64,000 bases of DNA from Flavobacteriales bacterium (GTDB lineage: Bacteria; Bacteroidota; Bacteroidia; Flavobacteriales_D; Crocinitomicaceae): contig VEQH01000015.1 in NCBI GenBank assembly GCA_018883325.1, forward strand, positions 1-64,000. The letters are read 5' to 3'. Under the pieces are notes generated by a model that searched no databases, was not told the origin of the DNA, and saw only the letters and a program-made list of their open reading frames with translations. Position numbers and translations under genes: made by a program. Every line of letters starts with the position of its first letter. Within the stretch, counting starts at the first letter, position 1. Positions 27,902 through 37,582 of this stretch are shown here, piece after piece.

Positions 27902-28381
27902 ATGTATTGGTGGGGTCCTATTCTTTTGATTTTAACTTTTTTCGGAATGGAATTTATGGCTTGGGCAACTCACAAATTTGTGATGCACGGCACGATGTGG
28001 TATTTCCATAAAGATCACCATCAAGAGGAGCCTGGCTTTTTCGAGCGAAACGATGTGTTTTTCTTGATTTATGCAATTCCTTCTTGGCTTTGCATTATGC
28101 TCGGAATGATGAACAATAATTACATTGCCGTTTGGATAGGATACGGAATTGCAGCGTATGGATTTGCTTATTTTTTAATTCATGATGTGTATATTCACAG
28201 ACGTTTCAAATGGTTAAGAGACATTGACCATCCTTATTTTTATGCAATTCGCAAGGCGCACAAAATTCACCACAAACACCAAGGAAAGGAACACGGAGAA
28301 TGTTTTGGAATGTTGATTGTGCCACCAAAATTCTACAAAGAAGCTAAACGAACTTATCAGCGTAAAACCGCAACAAAATGA
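27902..28381 (+). CDS. crtZ: Beta-carotene hydroxylase CrtZ
   Basis: CrtZ is a diiron membrane hydroxylase that adds 3-OH to beta-ionone rings. The 159-aa protein has the fatty-acid-hydroxylase histidine clusters: H24xxxxH29 and H36xxHH40 near the N-terminus (HKFVMHG, HKDHH), then H94/H99 (HDVYIHRRF) and H120xxHH124 (HKIHHKH). Four membrane segments are evident. Its stop overlaps the next start (ATGA), so it is translationally coupled to crtYcd. Confidence 0.92.
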   Translation: MYWWGPILLILTFFGMEFMAWATHKFVMHGTMWYFHKDHHQEEPGFFERNDVFFLIYAIPSWLCIMLGMMNNNYIAVWIGYGIAAYGFAYFLIHDVYIHRRFKWLRDIDHPYFYAIRKAHKIHHKHQGKEHGECFGMLIVPPKFYKEAKRTYQRKTATK

Positions 28382-29055
28382 GTTTATATCTTTGGGTGAT
28401 TCTCTTAGCTTTTGCTGGTCCCTTTGCATTGAGTTTTGATAAAAAAGTACATTTCTTCACGCACTGGAAATCTGTTTTTATCGGGATTTTTGTGGTCGCG
28501 AGTGTATTTATTGCAGGCGATGAATTGTTTACGCAATGGAAAGTTTGGGGATTCAATCCTGATTACATTTTAAAAATCTACTTTGGTAATTTACCACTTG
28601 AAGAAGTGTTGTTTTTCATCATTGTACCTTACAACTGTGTGTTTATTCACGAAGTACAAAAAGCGTATTTCCCCAATCTTAAACTAGAAACGTTAAGCAA
28701 CTATTTCCTTCCTTTATTCGGGTTGATTTGTTTGCTTCTTATCATCTTAAATTGGGGGAATTATTACACAGTAACCTATTGCACAAGCTCTCTTCTTTTC
28801 AGTTTCTTTTTCTATTTCAAGAAAACGAGTTGGTTTCCACGTTTTGTGTTAACCTATTTGATTTCAATCTTGCCTTTTTTAATTGTGAATGGAATTCTAA
28901 CAGGAATGTTCACTCCTGCGCCAGTTGTTTGGTACAATGAGGCTCACATCGTTGGGTGGAGAATTGTTAGCATTCCGATTGAAGATTTATTCTACAATTT
29001 CAGTATGCTGCTTCCTGTGATTTGGATACATGAAAGTTTGTTAAAGCGCAATTAG
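28378..29055 (+). CDS. crtYcd: Lycopene cyclase, fused CrtYc-CrtYd type
   Basis: This 225-aa membrane protein carries two copies of the heterodimeric-cyclase domain in one chain: the first with PLEE (residues 73-76, NLPLEEVLFF), the second with PIED (200-203, SIPIEDLFYNF). This is the fused form of the actinobacterial CrtYc/CrtYd pair, also found in flavobacteria and archaea. It cyclises lycopene ends to beta-ionone rings. It overlaps crtZ by 4 bp and is the last gene of the operon, followed by a strong hairpin. Phytoene synthase and desaturase are not in this window. Confidence 0.9.
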   Translation: MSLYLWVILLAFAGPFALSFDKKVHFFTHWKSVFIGIFVVASVFIAGDELFTQWKVWGFNPDYILKIYFGNLPLEEVLFFIIVPYNCVFIHEVQKAYFPNLKLETLSNYFLPLFGLICLLLIILNWGNYYTVTYCTSSLLFSFFFYFKKTSWFPRFVLTYLISILPFLIVNGILTGMFTPAPVVWYNEAHIVGWRIVSIPIEDLFYNFSMLLPVIWIHESLLKRN

Positions 29056-29067
29056 TCAAAATTACAT

Positions 29068-29108
29068 AAATCATTAAAACTTGCAATAATTACAAGTTTT
29101 AATGATTT
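29068..29108. terminator. Strong 16-bp hairpin between convergent genes
   Basis: AAATCATTAAAACTTG (29068-29083) and CAAGTTTTAATGATTT (29093-29108) are perfectly complementary with a 9-base loop. It lies between the crtYcd stop and the stop of the converging PspC gene, so it probably serves as a bidirectional terminator. Confidence 0.75.
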
Positions 29109-29130
29109 AAAAATAAATCTCATCTTTTTC

Positions 29131-30657
29131 TCACCAACTATCGTATTCGCCATCGCCGTGAACATAAGCGTGAGAATTTTCTTCCACCTTTGTGTCTAGT
29201 TCATCTTCAAGGAAAGGATAAACGATTTTTCCATTCACTTTTACTTGTCCATTTTGTGGAACCTCAACGATTAATTTCACCTTTTGATCTCTCAATTTAT
29301 CTTGGATTGGAAAAGTGTAAAAAGTACTAGCATGAACAGTTTTTCCAATTAAATCCGTTTTAAAGTCGATGTGTTTTGCTTTCAAAATTGCTTTTTGATG
29401 ATCGCGTCCGTTCGCTGTGAAATATTGCTTCACGTGGAAAATAGAATCCATAGATTTTCTGTATTCAATTTTAACTCCGTGCAAATAAATTCGATCATTG
29501 GCAACTTTTATAACACCTCTATCACCTCTGCTTACCGTTTTAAAACCTTGTTTATCCACTCCTGTTGCTTGCTCAAATTTCAAGTTTAAAACAGTTGTAT
29601 CAATCGTAAATAAATCCCTTTCTATTTCGCCGTTTATTGCGAAAGCTCTACCCGTTTTTGCTCCTGTCAACGATAACAGAATAATTCCTACAACCATCAT
29701 AAATATCAAACTCAATGAAGAATAACGGATGATTGAGGATTTAAAGGAGAAAATTGCTCGAATTCCTGTCAACCAAAGTAAACCGATAACTGAAGAGGCT
29801 GTAAAAATAATTCCCCACATCAAATAATCTGAATCGGTTGGTGATTCGAGAATTAAAGTTCCAAAATCTCCTAAAGACATAAATTCACCATTGATTTGTG
29901 CCGGAATAAAATCTGGGTCTCCGAATAAAAATACAATTGCCGTAATGAAAAAAGTTGTTCCAAGTAACAAAGCGCCCAGACCAAAAAACACAGAAAAAAC
30001 ACGAATGATTTTTTTGATACCTGTTTGAATTCCTTGTTCCTCTTGAAGTTTACTTGACCAAGCTTTTGATTTTTTCTGAATTCTGTCGGCTGCATTTTCG
30101 ATTTCAGACTTCATCGATTCTAAATTGACAGGTTTTCCCTTCATCTGCAATTTTTCAAAACTTGTTTTTGCTTTTGGTGTAATTATCCAAAGAACAATGT
30201 ATAAAGGAAAACCAAAACCTCCAAAAATAATTAGCAACACATAAATCGCACGAATGAAAGTAACGTCCCAATTCATATAATTTGCAAATCCAGCACAAAC
30301 ACCTCCTAAAATGGCATTTTCTTCATCGCGAAATAGTCGCTTTTCAATCGTTGCTTCTGGGCTTGAATAGCTTTCTTTTTCCGTAGTTGCTTCATCATCA
30401 CCGAAAATTTCAGGATTTCCTAGAATTGCCAACACTTCTTCCACCATAGCTTGTTCAATCACTTTTTTAGAAGGTTGCAATTGTTTTGTGAAAAGTTCTG
30501 CCATTCGAAGCTCAACATCTTGCACTATTTCTTCAGATCCTTTTTGATTGTGAAGAACCCTTTTTAGTCTGTCTAAGTAATTTCTTAAAATTTCGTAAGC
30601 GCCTTCTTCGATTTGAAATGGCGTACCTTGTAAATGAATGGATATTGTTTTATACAT
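29131..30657 (-). CDS. PspC-domain membrane protein
   Basis: The 508-aa protein begins with a cytoplasmic helical part (YKTISIHLQGTPFQI, NYLDRLKRVL). Then comes a PspC domain at about residues 105-165 (RLFRDEENAILGGVCAGFAN, NWDVTFIRAIYVLL, YIVLWIITPK), three or more further membrane segments, and a C-terminal periplasmic-type region related to putative auto-transporter adhesin folds. PspC proteins sense or respond to inner-membrane stress. Fusion of PspC to a large C-terminal domain next to a PadR gene is a standard arrangement in Bacteroidota. The 6-bp gap to the upstream PadR gene makes an operon certain. Confidence 0.88.
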   Translation of the reverse strand: MYKTISIHLQGTPFQIEEGAYEILRNYLDRLKRVLHNQKGSEEIVQDVELRMAELFTKQLQPSKKVIEQAMVEEVLAILGNPEIFGDDEATTEKESYSSPEATIEKRLFRDEENAILGGVCAGFANYMNWDVTFIRAIYVLLIIFGGFGFPLYIVLWIITPKAKTSFEKLQMKGKPVNLESMKSEIENAADRIQKKSKAWSSKLQEEQGIQTGIKKIIRVFSVFFGLGALLLGTTFFITAIVFLFGDPDFIPAQINGEFMSLGDFGTLILESPTDSDYLMWGIIFTASSVIGLLWLTGIRAIFSFKSSIIRYSSLSLIFMMVVGIILLSLTGAKTGRAFAINGEIERDLFTIDTTVLNLKFEQATGVDKQGFKTVSRGDRGVIKVANDRIYLHGVKIEYRKSMDSIFHVKQYFTANGRDHQKAILKAKHIDFKTDLIGKTVHASTFYTFPIQDKLRDQKVKLIVEVPQNGQVKVNGKIVYPFLEDELDTKVEENSHAYVHGDGEYDSW

Positions 30658-30663
30658 GATTTC

Positions 30664-30990
30664 TTATTTTTTGGTTAGTGATTCAACGGCATCTTTCAAT
30701 TCCGCCCAGGTTTTATCTAATTCGCTCAAAAATAATTTGCCACTTTCCGTAATGTGGTAATATTTTCTAGGCGGTCCTGAATTGGATTCTTCCCAACGAT
30801 AGGAAAGTAATTCGTCATTTTTTAGTCTCGTTAACAGTGGATATAAAGTTCCCTCTACGACCAATAGTTTCGCATTTTTCAATGCTTCGAGAATCTCGGA
30901 CGGGTAGGCTTCCCCTCTTGCGAGAATACTTAGAATACAATATTCCAAGATTCCTTTTCGCATTTGTGCCTGTGTGTTCTCTAAACTCAT
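30664..30990 (-). CDS. PadR family transcriptional regulator
   Basis: PadR proteins are winged-helix repressors. The protein of about 108 residues has the classic sequence MRKGILEYCILSILARGEAY, then VVEGTLYPLLTRLKNDELL, GPPRKYYHIT and a C-terminal dimer helix. I choose the ATG at 30990, since MSLENTQAQMRKG is the usual family start; a longer frame begins at 31008. A promoter (TATCTTTG at 31006-31013, minus strand) and a palindrome at 31021-31041 sit just upstream, so autoregulation of this gene and the PspC gene is likely. Confidence 0.92.
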   Translation of the reverse strand: MSLENTQAQMRKGILEYCILSILARGEAYPSEILEALKNAKLLVVEGTLYPLLTRLKNDELLSYRWEESNSGPPRKYYHITESGKLFLSELDKTWAELKDAVESLTKK

Positions 30991-31005
30991 AGTACTAATT
31001 TTATA

Positions 31006-31041
31006 CAAAGATATATGTTTTGTATTGTATTATGCAATACA
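31006..31041 (-). promoter_or_regulatory. Promoter and likely PadR operator
   Basis: On the minus strand TATCTTTG (31006-31013) fits the -7 consensus, with a TTG 21 bases upstream (31035-31037). Overlapping that -33 region is the inverted repeat TGTATTG-N7-CAATACA (31021-31027 and 31035-31041). A PadR dimer there would block the promoter. The 11-bp sequence CATAGTACTAA also occurs twice, at 30988 (covering the start codon) and 31040. Confidence 0.6.
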
Positions 31042-31319
31042 TAGTACTAAAATAATTTGAAAATAAAAGTGAAAATTCACTCAAAGTCTTATTCTAACTA
31101 AGAAAAAAAGAATACATTTTTTTTGTTTAAAAGTGAGAAAATACAAGGTAGAATAGAAAAAAATCGTAAAATCGAAATTTACAGACTCTAAAAACTGCTT
31201 TTAAAAACACCAAATACTTACCCATTTTTCAGAAAAAATAAAATGTTTGTGTTCTTGCTTTCACACAATTATTCCTCATTGATACGTTATTTGATTCACA
31301 GCTTGTATCTTCGTATAGA
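31042..31319. other. AT-rich intergenic region
   Basis: This is 278 bp between the PadR operator and the outer-membrane protein gene. Just before the gene is TATCTTCG (31306-31313), one base off the -7 consensus and six bases from the ATG, without a well-spaced -33 box. Nothing else is recognisable. Confidence 0.4.
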
Positions 31320-34300
31320 ATGACTTTTGGAATTAAATTATTTTTTACTTTTTTTATTTGCCTTTTGCCTATTTTGTCAACTGCGCAATTTTCAAGTAAA
31401 CGACAATTTCAAAGGATTGCAAGTAAAGATGCTTTTCAAATCGATACATTAACGATTTATCCGAACTCCTTGCTTGTTTTAGCGGGGAAAGATACACTTC
31501 CGAGAAATGAATACGATTTTAATTATTCCAATAACTTCTTTAGACTCATCAAATACAAATCGGATACCTTGACTTTTATTTATCAAGTTCTTCCATTTGA
31601 ATTTAATAAAACCATAAAGAAACGCGACACAACCATCATTTACCTAGAAAACAAAGGTGATCGAGATAAATTTAAAATTGAAAACACCTACACGGTAAAT
31701 GATATTTTTGGTGGTTCAGATTTAACAAAAAACGGAAGTATTTCGCGCGGCGTTTCTTTTGGTAACAATCAAGATTTGGGGGTAAATTCATCGTTAAACT
31801 TAGAATTAACTGGAAACATAGCGCCAAATTTAAAAGTAATTGCTTCGGTTTCAGATGCTAATTTACCCATTCAACCTGACGGAAACACGAACAAATTACA
31901 AGAATTTGACCAAGTGTTTATTCAAGTTTACAATGATAATCTTAAGGTCGTTGCAGGGGATTTTTGGCTTTCTAAACCAACGGGCTATTTTCTCACTTAT
32001 AAAAAACGAGCTCAAGGATTAACCGGAGAATACACGTGGTTGACACCTAAAGGAAACAAACTACAAACGCAAATCAGTGGAGCACTTTCAAAGGGGAAAT
32101 TCAACCGACAAATCATTCAAGGAATTGAAGCTAACCAAGGTCCATATCGATTGGTTGGTAGCGAAAATGAGCCTTTTATTCTCATTCTTGCCGGTACAGA
32201 ACGTGTTTATATTGACGGGAAATTGTTAGTTCGAGGTCAAGAATTTGATTATGTGATTGATTATAATTCTTCTGAGTTAACATTTACTTCACGCAATCAA
32301 ATCACGAAAGACACGCGCATCGTTGTTGAATTTCAATATTCAGATCAAAATTACGCAAGGTCTTTGGTGCAAAATTCTACAACATTTACGAGTAAAAAAG
32401 TTGATTTATGGTTTAATATTTACAGTGAACAAGATGCGAAAAATCAATCGTTACAGCAAAATTTAAGTCCTTCACAAAAATTCTACTTGGGACAAATTGG
32501 CGACGATTTAAGTCAAGCGCAAATAAACAGTATCGACTCTGTTGGGTTTATTGAAAACCAGATTTTATACCGACTTACAGATTCTTTAGGTTATGATTCC
32601 GTCTTGGTTTACAGCGTTTTACCGAGCGAAGCAAAATACCGAGCGAGTTTCCAATTGGTGGGCGAAAATAATGGTGATTACATTCTCGATTCATACAATG
32701 CGCTCGGAAAAGTCTATAAATGGATTGCGCCGGTGAACGGTATTTCTCAAGGAAATTACGTGCCTGCTCGATTGATAATTACGCCAAAACAAAAGCAGGT
32801 AGTCAATGCGGGTGCTCGTTTTAAACTCTCAAATTCATTGAGTATTGAAACAGAAAGTGCGCTTTCCAACAACGATGTCAACACTTTTTCTAAAATCCAA
32901 AAAGAAAACGATCAAGGTTTTGCTCAACTGGCACGCTTGCAACATAAATTGAATTTCGGAAAAGATTCCATTCCTAAATGGCAACTCAAAAGCAAAGCAG
33001 AAATTGAATACTTAAGTTCAAACTTTAGTCCAATTGAACAGTATCGAAAAGTTGAGTTTGACAGAGATTGGAACACACGAAACAAAGGTTTTACTGGTCA
33101 ACAATTAAGCGCAAACGTTGGTACAACACTTGAAAACAAAGACTTTGGAAGAATAAACTTGGAAGGTCAACGCTACTCAATTAGCAATCAATATCAAGGA
33201 AATCGAATTGCTACGGAAGGAAATTGGAATCAAAAAGGTTGGATTTTAAAATGGGATGGTAGCGCTTTGAAATCGAATGAAAATAAAGCATTTTTGAACC
33301 AAAGCAATCAATTCATAAGACATCGGGCAACTGTTTCAAAAGATTTTAAACTCTTCAAAATTGGATTTATTGACGACCACGAATACAACCTTTTCCGAGG
33401 AACAAATGCTGCAATTCAAAGCACAAGTTATCAATTTTACGACCAGCAATTTTTTATTTCTAAAGGCGATTCTAGCGGAAATTCATATAAGATTTTCTAC
33501 CGTGAACGCTACGACCAAAAAGCAGATTCAGTTGTTTTAGTTGGTGTTGCAAAAGCCACAACAGCGGGTGGAGAAATCAATCTATTATCATTGAAAAATC
33601 AAAAACTAAACATTGTTACCGCTTATCGTTCCTTGAAAATCAAAGATTCCCTTTTACTTCAACAAACTCCAGAAAATTCGTTAGTTGGACGTTTTGACTA
33701 CGAAGCACGGTGGTGGAAATCCGCCTTGACAATAACGACTTTTTATGAAGTTGGCTCAGGATTGGAACAAAAAAGAACCTTTCAATATTTAAAGGTGAAC
33801 GATGGTCAAGGAATTTATACGTGGGTGGATTACAACAGCGATGGAATCAAAGATTTAAACGAATTTGAAATCGCGCAATACGTCGATCAAGCAAGCTATA
33901 TTCGCATTTTTACACCAAGCAATGAATATGTAAAAACATATTCCAATGAGTTTAATCAAAGTGTTTTTTGGCGACCAGAAAAATTATGGAGTTCTAAAAA
34001 AGGTGTTTTAAAAGTGCTTTCCCTTTTCTCCAATCAAGCGCGATTGCGCATTAATCGAAAATTAAATGCTTTTGATATCAATACTGCCTTTAACCCTTTC
34101 GCAACTGATGTTGAGGATATTCGCCTTGTAAGTGCAGGTTCAACCGTTCGAAATACTTTGTTTTTCAACCGAACATCAAGTGTAATTACCGCCGAATATA
34201 CATTTCAAGATTCGCGCACCAAAAATTTATTGGCAAGTGGTTTCGACTCCCGAAAAAACGCCTCTCACGATATTTCAGTTCGTTGGAATTTGACACCTAA

Positions 34301-34781
34301 ATTTTCAATTGAAACAAAAGCTCAAAGTGGCGAAAAACTTTCTGCGGCTGATTACACCGTTGGAAGAAATTATAATTATCGCTTTCAAATCATTCAGCCA
34401 AGTTTGATTTACCAACCTTCCACCAATTTCAGAATCGGAATTGACAGTAGAATTGGCAACAAAGTGAACGCTGAAAATCTAGGTGGAGAAACCTGTTCTA
34501 TATTAGAAATAGGAAGCAACTTGAAATTTAATCAAACAGAAAAAGGTAGTTTGCAAGGAGAATTTAAAACCATTCAATTGAATTTTGTTGGAAATCCAAA
34601 CTCCGCAATTGGATTTGAATTATTGGAATCGCTTCGTCCGGGTGTGAATTACACTTGGAATCTAGGCTATCAAAGAACAATTTCCAAAAACTTGCAAATG
34701 ACCATTCAATATTTAGGTCGCAAATCAGAAAACACACGAACAATTCACAGTGGTGGAATGGAAGTTAGAGCGTTTTTCTAA
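31320..34781 (+). CDS. Large outer-membrane protein conserved in Bacteroidota, function unknown
   Basis: The 1153-aa protein has a signal peptide (FFICLLPILSTAQ) and belongs to the set of huge Bacteroidota envelope proteins with the phrase SISRGVSFGNNQDLGVNSSL. Further motifs are IASVSDANLPIQPDGNT, EFDQVFIQVY and VVAGDFWL. The rest is long alternating beta-sheet sequence up to a C-terminal strand ending in MEVRAFF (aromatic last residue), as in outer-membrane barrels. Part of the motif set is reminiscent of the SprA-type translocon proteins, but the protein is half the length of SprA, so I do not call it that. It is monocistronic; the next gene is convergent. Confidence 0.75.
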   Translation: MTFGIKLFFTFFICLLPILSTAQFSSKRQFQRIASKDAFQIDTLTIYPNSLLVLAGKDTLPRNEYDFNYSNNFFRLIKYKSDTLTFIYQVLPFEFNKTIKKRDTTIIYLENKGDRDKFKIENTYTVNDIFGGSDLTKNGSISRGVSFGNNQDLGVNSSLNLELTGNIAPNLKVIASVSDANLPIQPDGNTNKLQEFDQVFIQVYNDNLKVVAGDFWLSKPTGYFLTYKKRAQGLTGEYTWLTPKGNKLQTQISGALSKGKFNRQIIQGIEANQGPYRLVGSENEPFILILAGTERVYIDGKLLVRGQEFDYVIDYNSSELTFTSRNQITKDTRIVVEFQYSDQNYARSLVQNSTTFTSKKVDLWFNIYSEQDAKNQSLQQNLSPSQKFYLGQIGDDLSQAQINSIDSVGFIENQILYRLTDSLGYDSVLVYSVLPSEAKYRASFQLVGENNGDYILDSYNALGKVYKWIAPVNGISQGNYVPARLIITPKQKQVVNAGARFKLSNSLSIETESALSNNDVNTFSKIQKENDQGFAQLARLQHKLNFGKDSIPKWQLKSKAEIEYLSSNFSPIEQYRKVEFDRDWNTRNKGFTGQQLSANVGTTLENKDFGRINLEGQRYSISNQYQGNRIATEGNWNQKGWILKWDGSALKSNENKAFLNQSNQFIRHRATVSKDFKLFKIGFIDDHEYNLFRGTNAAIQSTSYQFYDQQFFISKGDSSGNSYKIFYRERYDQKADSVVLVGVAKATTAGGEINLLSLKNQKLNIVTAYRSLKIKDSLLLQQTPENSLVGRFDYEARWWKSALTITTFYEVGSGLEQKRTFQYLKVNDGQGIYTWVDYNSDGIKDLNEFEIAQYVDQASYIRIFTPSNEYVKTYSNEFNQSVFWRPEKLWSSKKGVLKVLSLFSNQARLRINRKLNAFDINTAFNPFATDVEDIRLVSAGSTVRNTLFFNRTSSVITAEYTFQDSRTKNLLASGFDSRKNASHDISVRWNLTPKFSIETKAQSGEKLSAADYTVGRNYNYRFQIIQPSLIYQPSTNFRIGIDSRIGNKVNAENLGGETCSILEIGSNLKFNQTEKGSLQGEFKTIQLNFVGNPNSAIGFELLESLRPGVNYTWNLGYQRTISKNLQMTIQYLGRKSENTRTIHSGGMEVRAFF

Positions 34782-34805
34782 ATCCAAACAGCAAAATAAA
34801 GTCTT

Positions 34806-35312
34806 TTACTTCGAAAGAATTGAAGTTGTCGAATAACCTTCAACAAATGAAATTGTCTCGATTCTACCACCATTTGCTTTCACTACATCAGAACCAACAA
34901 TGTATTTCGGGTGATTTTTATCCGTTTCATTTGCATCGTAATCTGCACCTTTGATTAGCACATCAGGCAACAATTCACTTATTAATTCCAAAGGAGTTTG
35001 TTCGTTAAAAAGAACCACTAAATCAACACAGCCCAAAGCTGCAACAACCATCATTCTTGCTTGCTCATTATTTATCGGGCGATTTGGTGCTTTGTTTAAA
35101 AGTCGAACGGAATCATCGCTATTAACCGCAACAATTAAGCGCTTGCCCAAAGAAGCTGCTTTTGCTAAATACGTTATGTGTCCCAAGTGCAAAATATCGA
35201 AACAGCCGTTTGTAAAGCAAACAACATCGTTTTTCATGTGCCACATAGAAATTCTTCTTTTTGCTTCTTCTACGGAAACAATTTTCTCGGTGATATAATC
35301 TAGTCTATCCAT
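34806..35312 (-). CDS. D-glycero-beta-D-manno-heptose-1-phosphate adenylyltransferase (HldE C-terminal type)
   Basis: The 168-aa protein has the nucleotidyltransferase signature TNGCFDILHLGHITYLA, with the HxGH motif at residues 42-45. It also has NSDDSVRLLNK and the downstream IKGADYD. It corresponds to the C-terminal half of HldE (RfaE2), which makes ADP-heptose for LPS; a separate kinase (HldA/RfaE1) would be needed and is not here. It overlaps the upstream membrane-protein gene by 8 bp and is last in the panC-panD operon. A related cytidylyltransferase role cannot be fully excluded. Confidence 0.85.
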   Translation of the reverse strand: MDRLDYITEKIVSVEEAKRRISMWHMKNDVVCFTNGCFDILHLGHITYLAKAASLGKRLIVAVNSDDSVRLLNKAPNRPINNEQARMMVVAALGCVDLVVLFNEQTPLELISELLPDVLIKGADYDANETDKNHPKYIVGSDVVKANGGRIETISFVEGYSTTSILSK

Positions 35313-36315
35313 GTTTCTTTATTTTTCTTGGTAAAACGTACAATGAAATCAATCCTAAAACAATCATTAAAACTGTTTGCGACATCCAAATCAACATTCC
35401 TAAAGCATTTGCAATCGCTTCAGGGTGATCAATTCCTTCTTTTTTTAAATAAAATCCACTTACGATTCCAACTAATAATGGGTAAGTTCCAATTCCTCCA
35501 TTTGTAAAGGAAATTCCTCCTGCTCCTAAAACGAAAGCAAGTAAAATTCCACGAATGGGAACATTTTCAGTGTCGTTTAAAGCATAAAATGGAATTATAA
35601 ACATTACGATATAACTTGCCCAAATTAAGAAAGTAAAAAACAAATATTTTCCTGGCTCTTGAATTTTAAAAATCGAAAAAACACCTTCCTTTAACGATAA
35701 AACGAAATCAATAATTTTTTTTCTAATCGATTTTACGAAGAAAACGATTACCAAGCCAAGTAATGCTAAAGCAATTAAAATCCATTTAATAACCGAAAAA
35801 ATAGAATTTGAAGAATCCTTAACTCCCAGTTTTTCAATGATTTCATTTTTGATTTCCCAAAAATCTGCACCTACCAAATAGATTGTAAAAAGAGAAATAA
35901 TTCCTAAAAGCAACAAATCCACAAGTCGTTCCATGATAATTGTACCAAAGGATTTAACAAACGGCACTCCATCCGCTTGTTGCAACATTACTGCGCGAGA
36001 AGCTTCACCCGCTCTTGGAATTGTCATATTTACCACATAACCAATCATCAACGCATGGTAACGATTCCAAGCATCAGTTTTGTAGCCTAAAGGTTCTAGA
36101 GTATATTGCCATCTTTTCGCTCGTGCATAATCAGCAAATCCAGCCAAAATAAGCGAAAGAAAAACGAGTAGATAATCAGCTTCTCTGAGTGATTTATAGA
36201 AAAAATATAAAGCTTTTTCCGACATGGAATGAAAGATATACCATGTGAGATAAACACCTAAAAGCAGAGGTAAAACAGTCTTTAATAAATTAAACAACTG
36301 TTTTTTTGACATCAA
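35305..36315 (-). CDS. Flippase-like membrane protein (LPG synthase TM region / UPF0104)
   Basis: The 336-aa protein has eight or nine membrane segments with the family phrases [42 protein letters not shown] and [16 protein letters not shown]. This is the lysylphosphatidylglycerol-synthase transmembrane domain without the catalytic GNAT part. Such stand-alone proteins are thought to move lipids or lipid-linked sugars. It overlaps panD by 4 bp and the hldE-like gene by 8 bp, so expression is coupled. Confidence 0.85.
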   Translation of the reverse strand: MMSKKQLFNLLKTVLPLLLGVYLTWYIFHSMSEKALYFFYKSLREADYLLVFLSLILAGFADYARAKRWQYTLEPLGYKTDAWNRYHALMIGYVVNMTIPRAGEASRAVMLQQADGVPFVKSFGTIIMERLVDLLLLGIISLFTIYLVGADFWEIKNEIIEKLGVKDSSNSIFSVIKWILIALALLGLVIVFFVKSIRKKIIDFVLSLKEGVFSIFKIQEPGKYLFFTFLIWASYIVMFIIPFYALNDTENVPIRGILLAFVLGAGGISFTNGGIGTYPLLVGIVSGFYLKKEGIDHPEAIANALGMLIWMSQTVLMIVLGLISLYVLPRKIKKHG

Positions 36316-36662
36316 TCTAAAAGATTAGTTTCTTCATTTGGGAAAACCAATGAAGGTTTATAGGTTTTTGCTTCTTCAAAATCCATATAACCGTAACCGA
36401 TAATGATAATTACATCGTTGAGTGCCACGCGACGAGCCGCAGGGCCATTCAAACAAATCATACCAGAATTGCGATCGCCTTTGATAACATAAGTTTCAAA
36501 ACGCTCCCCATTGTTGATATTAACAATTTGAACTTTTTCACCTTCGATTAGGTTGGAAGCTTCCATTAGCGCTTCATCGATAGTAATGCTACCGATGTAA
36601 TTTAGGTCAGCTTGAGTGACTCTAACACGGTGAATTTTGGACTTTAAAACTTGAATTAACAT
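36312..36662 (-). CDS. panD: Aspartate 1-decarboxylase (PanD)
   Basis: PanD makes beta-alanine for pantothenate. The 116-aa proenzyme shows the self-cleavage site at G24-S25 ([10 protein letters not shown]), which yields the pyruvoyl group. The family motifs [11 protein letters not shown] and [14 protein letters not shown] then IIIGYG follow. Length is normal. It lies 40 bp downstream of panC, the next pathway enzyme, and overlaps the membrane-protein gene after it. Confidence 0.96.
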   Translation of the reverse strand: MLIQVLKSKIHRVRVTQADLNYIGSITIDEALMEASNLIEGEKVQIVNINNGERFETYVIKGDRNSGMICLNGPAARRVALNDVIIIIGYGYMDFEEAKTYKPSLVFPNEETNLLD

Positions 36663-36702
36663 AAATATAAAATGCGCGGCAAAAGTAATTCAAATAAACG
36701 GA

Positions 36703-37545
36703 TTACAACAACAAATTATCAATCAAACGCACCTTTCCGCAATAAGCAGCTATGCAACAAACACTTTGTGAATTCCAATCCTCACTATTTTGTAAACTTT
36801 CAACGTCAACAATTTCAAGGTATTCGAGGACTAATTTTCCTGTCTCAAAATAGGATAGCGCTTTGCGTACTAAATCTTGAGGTGAATAAATTGCTTTATT
36901 CTTTTTTACAAATTGAAGCGTGTCCCAGATAATCAAAGCATCCTTTTTTTCTTGTTCACTTAAGCGCATATTTCTGCTGCTCATGGCAAGTCCCGATGCT
37001 TCACGCAAGGTTTCACAAGCAATAATCTCAATAGGAAACTCGTAATGCGCATTCATTTTTCGAATTACGGCTAATTGTTGAAAGTCTTTTTGTCCAAAAT
37101 AAGCTTTTGTTGGTTCGACGATTTCAAATAAGTTATGAACTACATGAACAACCCCATCAAAATGCCCAGGACGGTGCTTTCCTTCCATAACTTTGTCCAA
37201 AATTCCGAGATCAAATGGCTTAAAACTAGTCTTTTCGGGATAAATATCTTGCACATTTGGAACAAATACAATTCCATTTTCAATCGTTTGAAGCAATGCT
37301 AAATCAGCGTCTAAAGTTCTGGGGTATAGCGCTAAATCTTCTTTATTATTGAATTGAGTTGGGTTCACAAAAATGCTAACAACAACTAAGTCATTTTCAC
37401 TGGATGCCTTATCTACCAAAGCTTTGTGACCTTTATGCAAGGCTCCCATCGTTGGAACAAACCCAATCGTTTTGCCTTTCGATTTTAAAGCACTTAATAT
37501 CGATTTAAGCTCGTCTTTTTTATGAATCAATTGTAAAGTTGACAT
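36703..37545 (-). CDS. panC: Pantothenate synthetase (PanC)
   Basis: PanC joins pantoate and beta-alanine with ATP. I use the ATG at 37545 (MSTLQLIHKKDEL), giving 280 residues; a longer frame from 37629 would add a non-family N-terminus that runs through the divergent promoter region. Motifs seen: the HIGH-like FVPTMGALHKGH (about 29-40), FVNPTQF, FGQKDFQQL and SSRNMRLS. It is first of the panC-panD-flippase-hldE(C) operon. Confidence 0.96.
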   Translation of the reverse strand: MSTLQLIHKKDELKSILSALKSKGKTIGFVPTMGALHKGHKALVDKASSENDLVVVSIFVNPTQFNNKEDLALYPRTLDADLALLQTIENGIVFVPNVQDIYPEKTSFKPFDLGILDKVMEGKHRPGHFDGVVHVVHNLFEIVEPTKAYFGQKDFQQLAVIRKMNAHYEFPIEIIACETLREASGLAMSSRNMRLSEQEKKDALIIWDTLQFVKKNKAIYSPQDLVRKALSYFETGKLVLEYLEIVDVESLQNSEDWNSQSVCCIAAYCGKVRLIDNLLL

Positions 37546-37582
37546 CCTATTTGCGTAATAATAAGGGACAAAGCTATTGCTT

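Noticed and set aside
31320-34781. SprA (T9SS translocon pore)
   Set aside because: It shares some phrase-level similarity, but at 1153 residues it is about half the length of SprA and the family-defining repeats are not recognisable.
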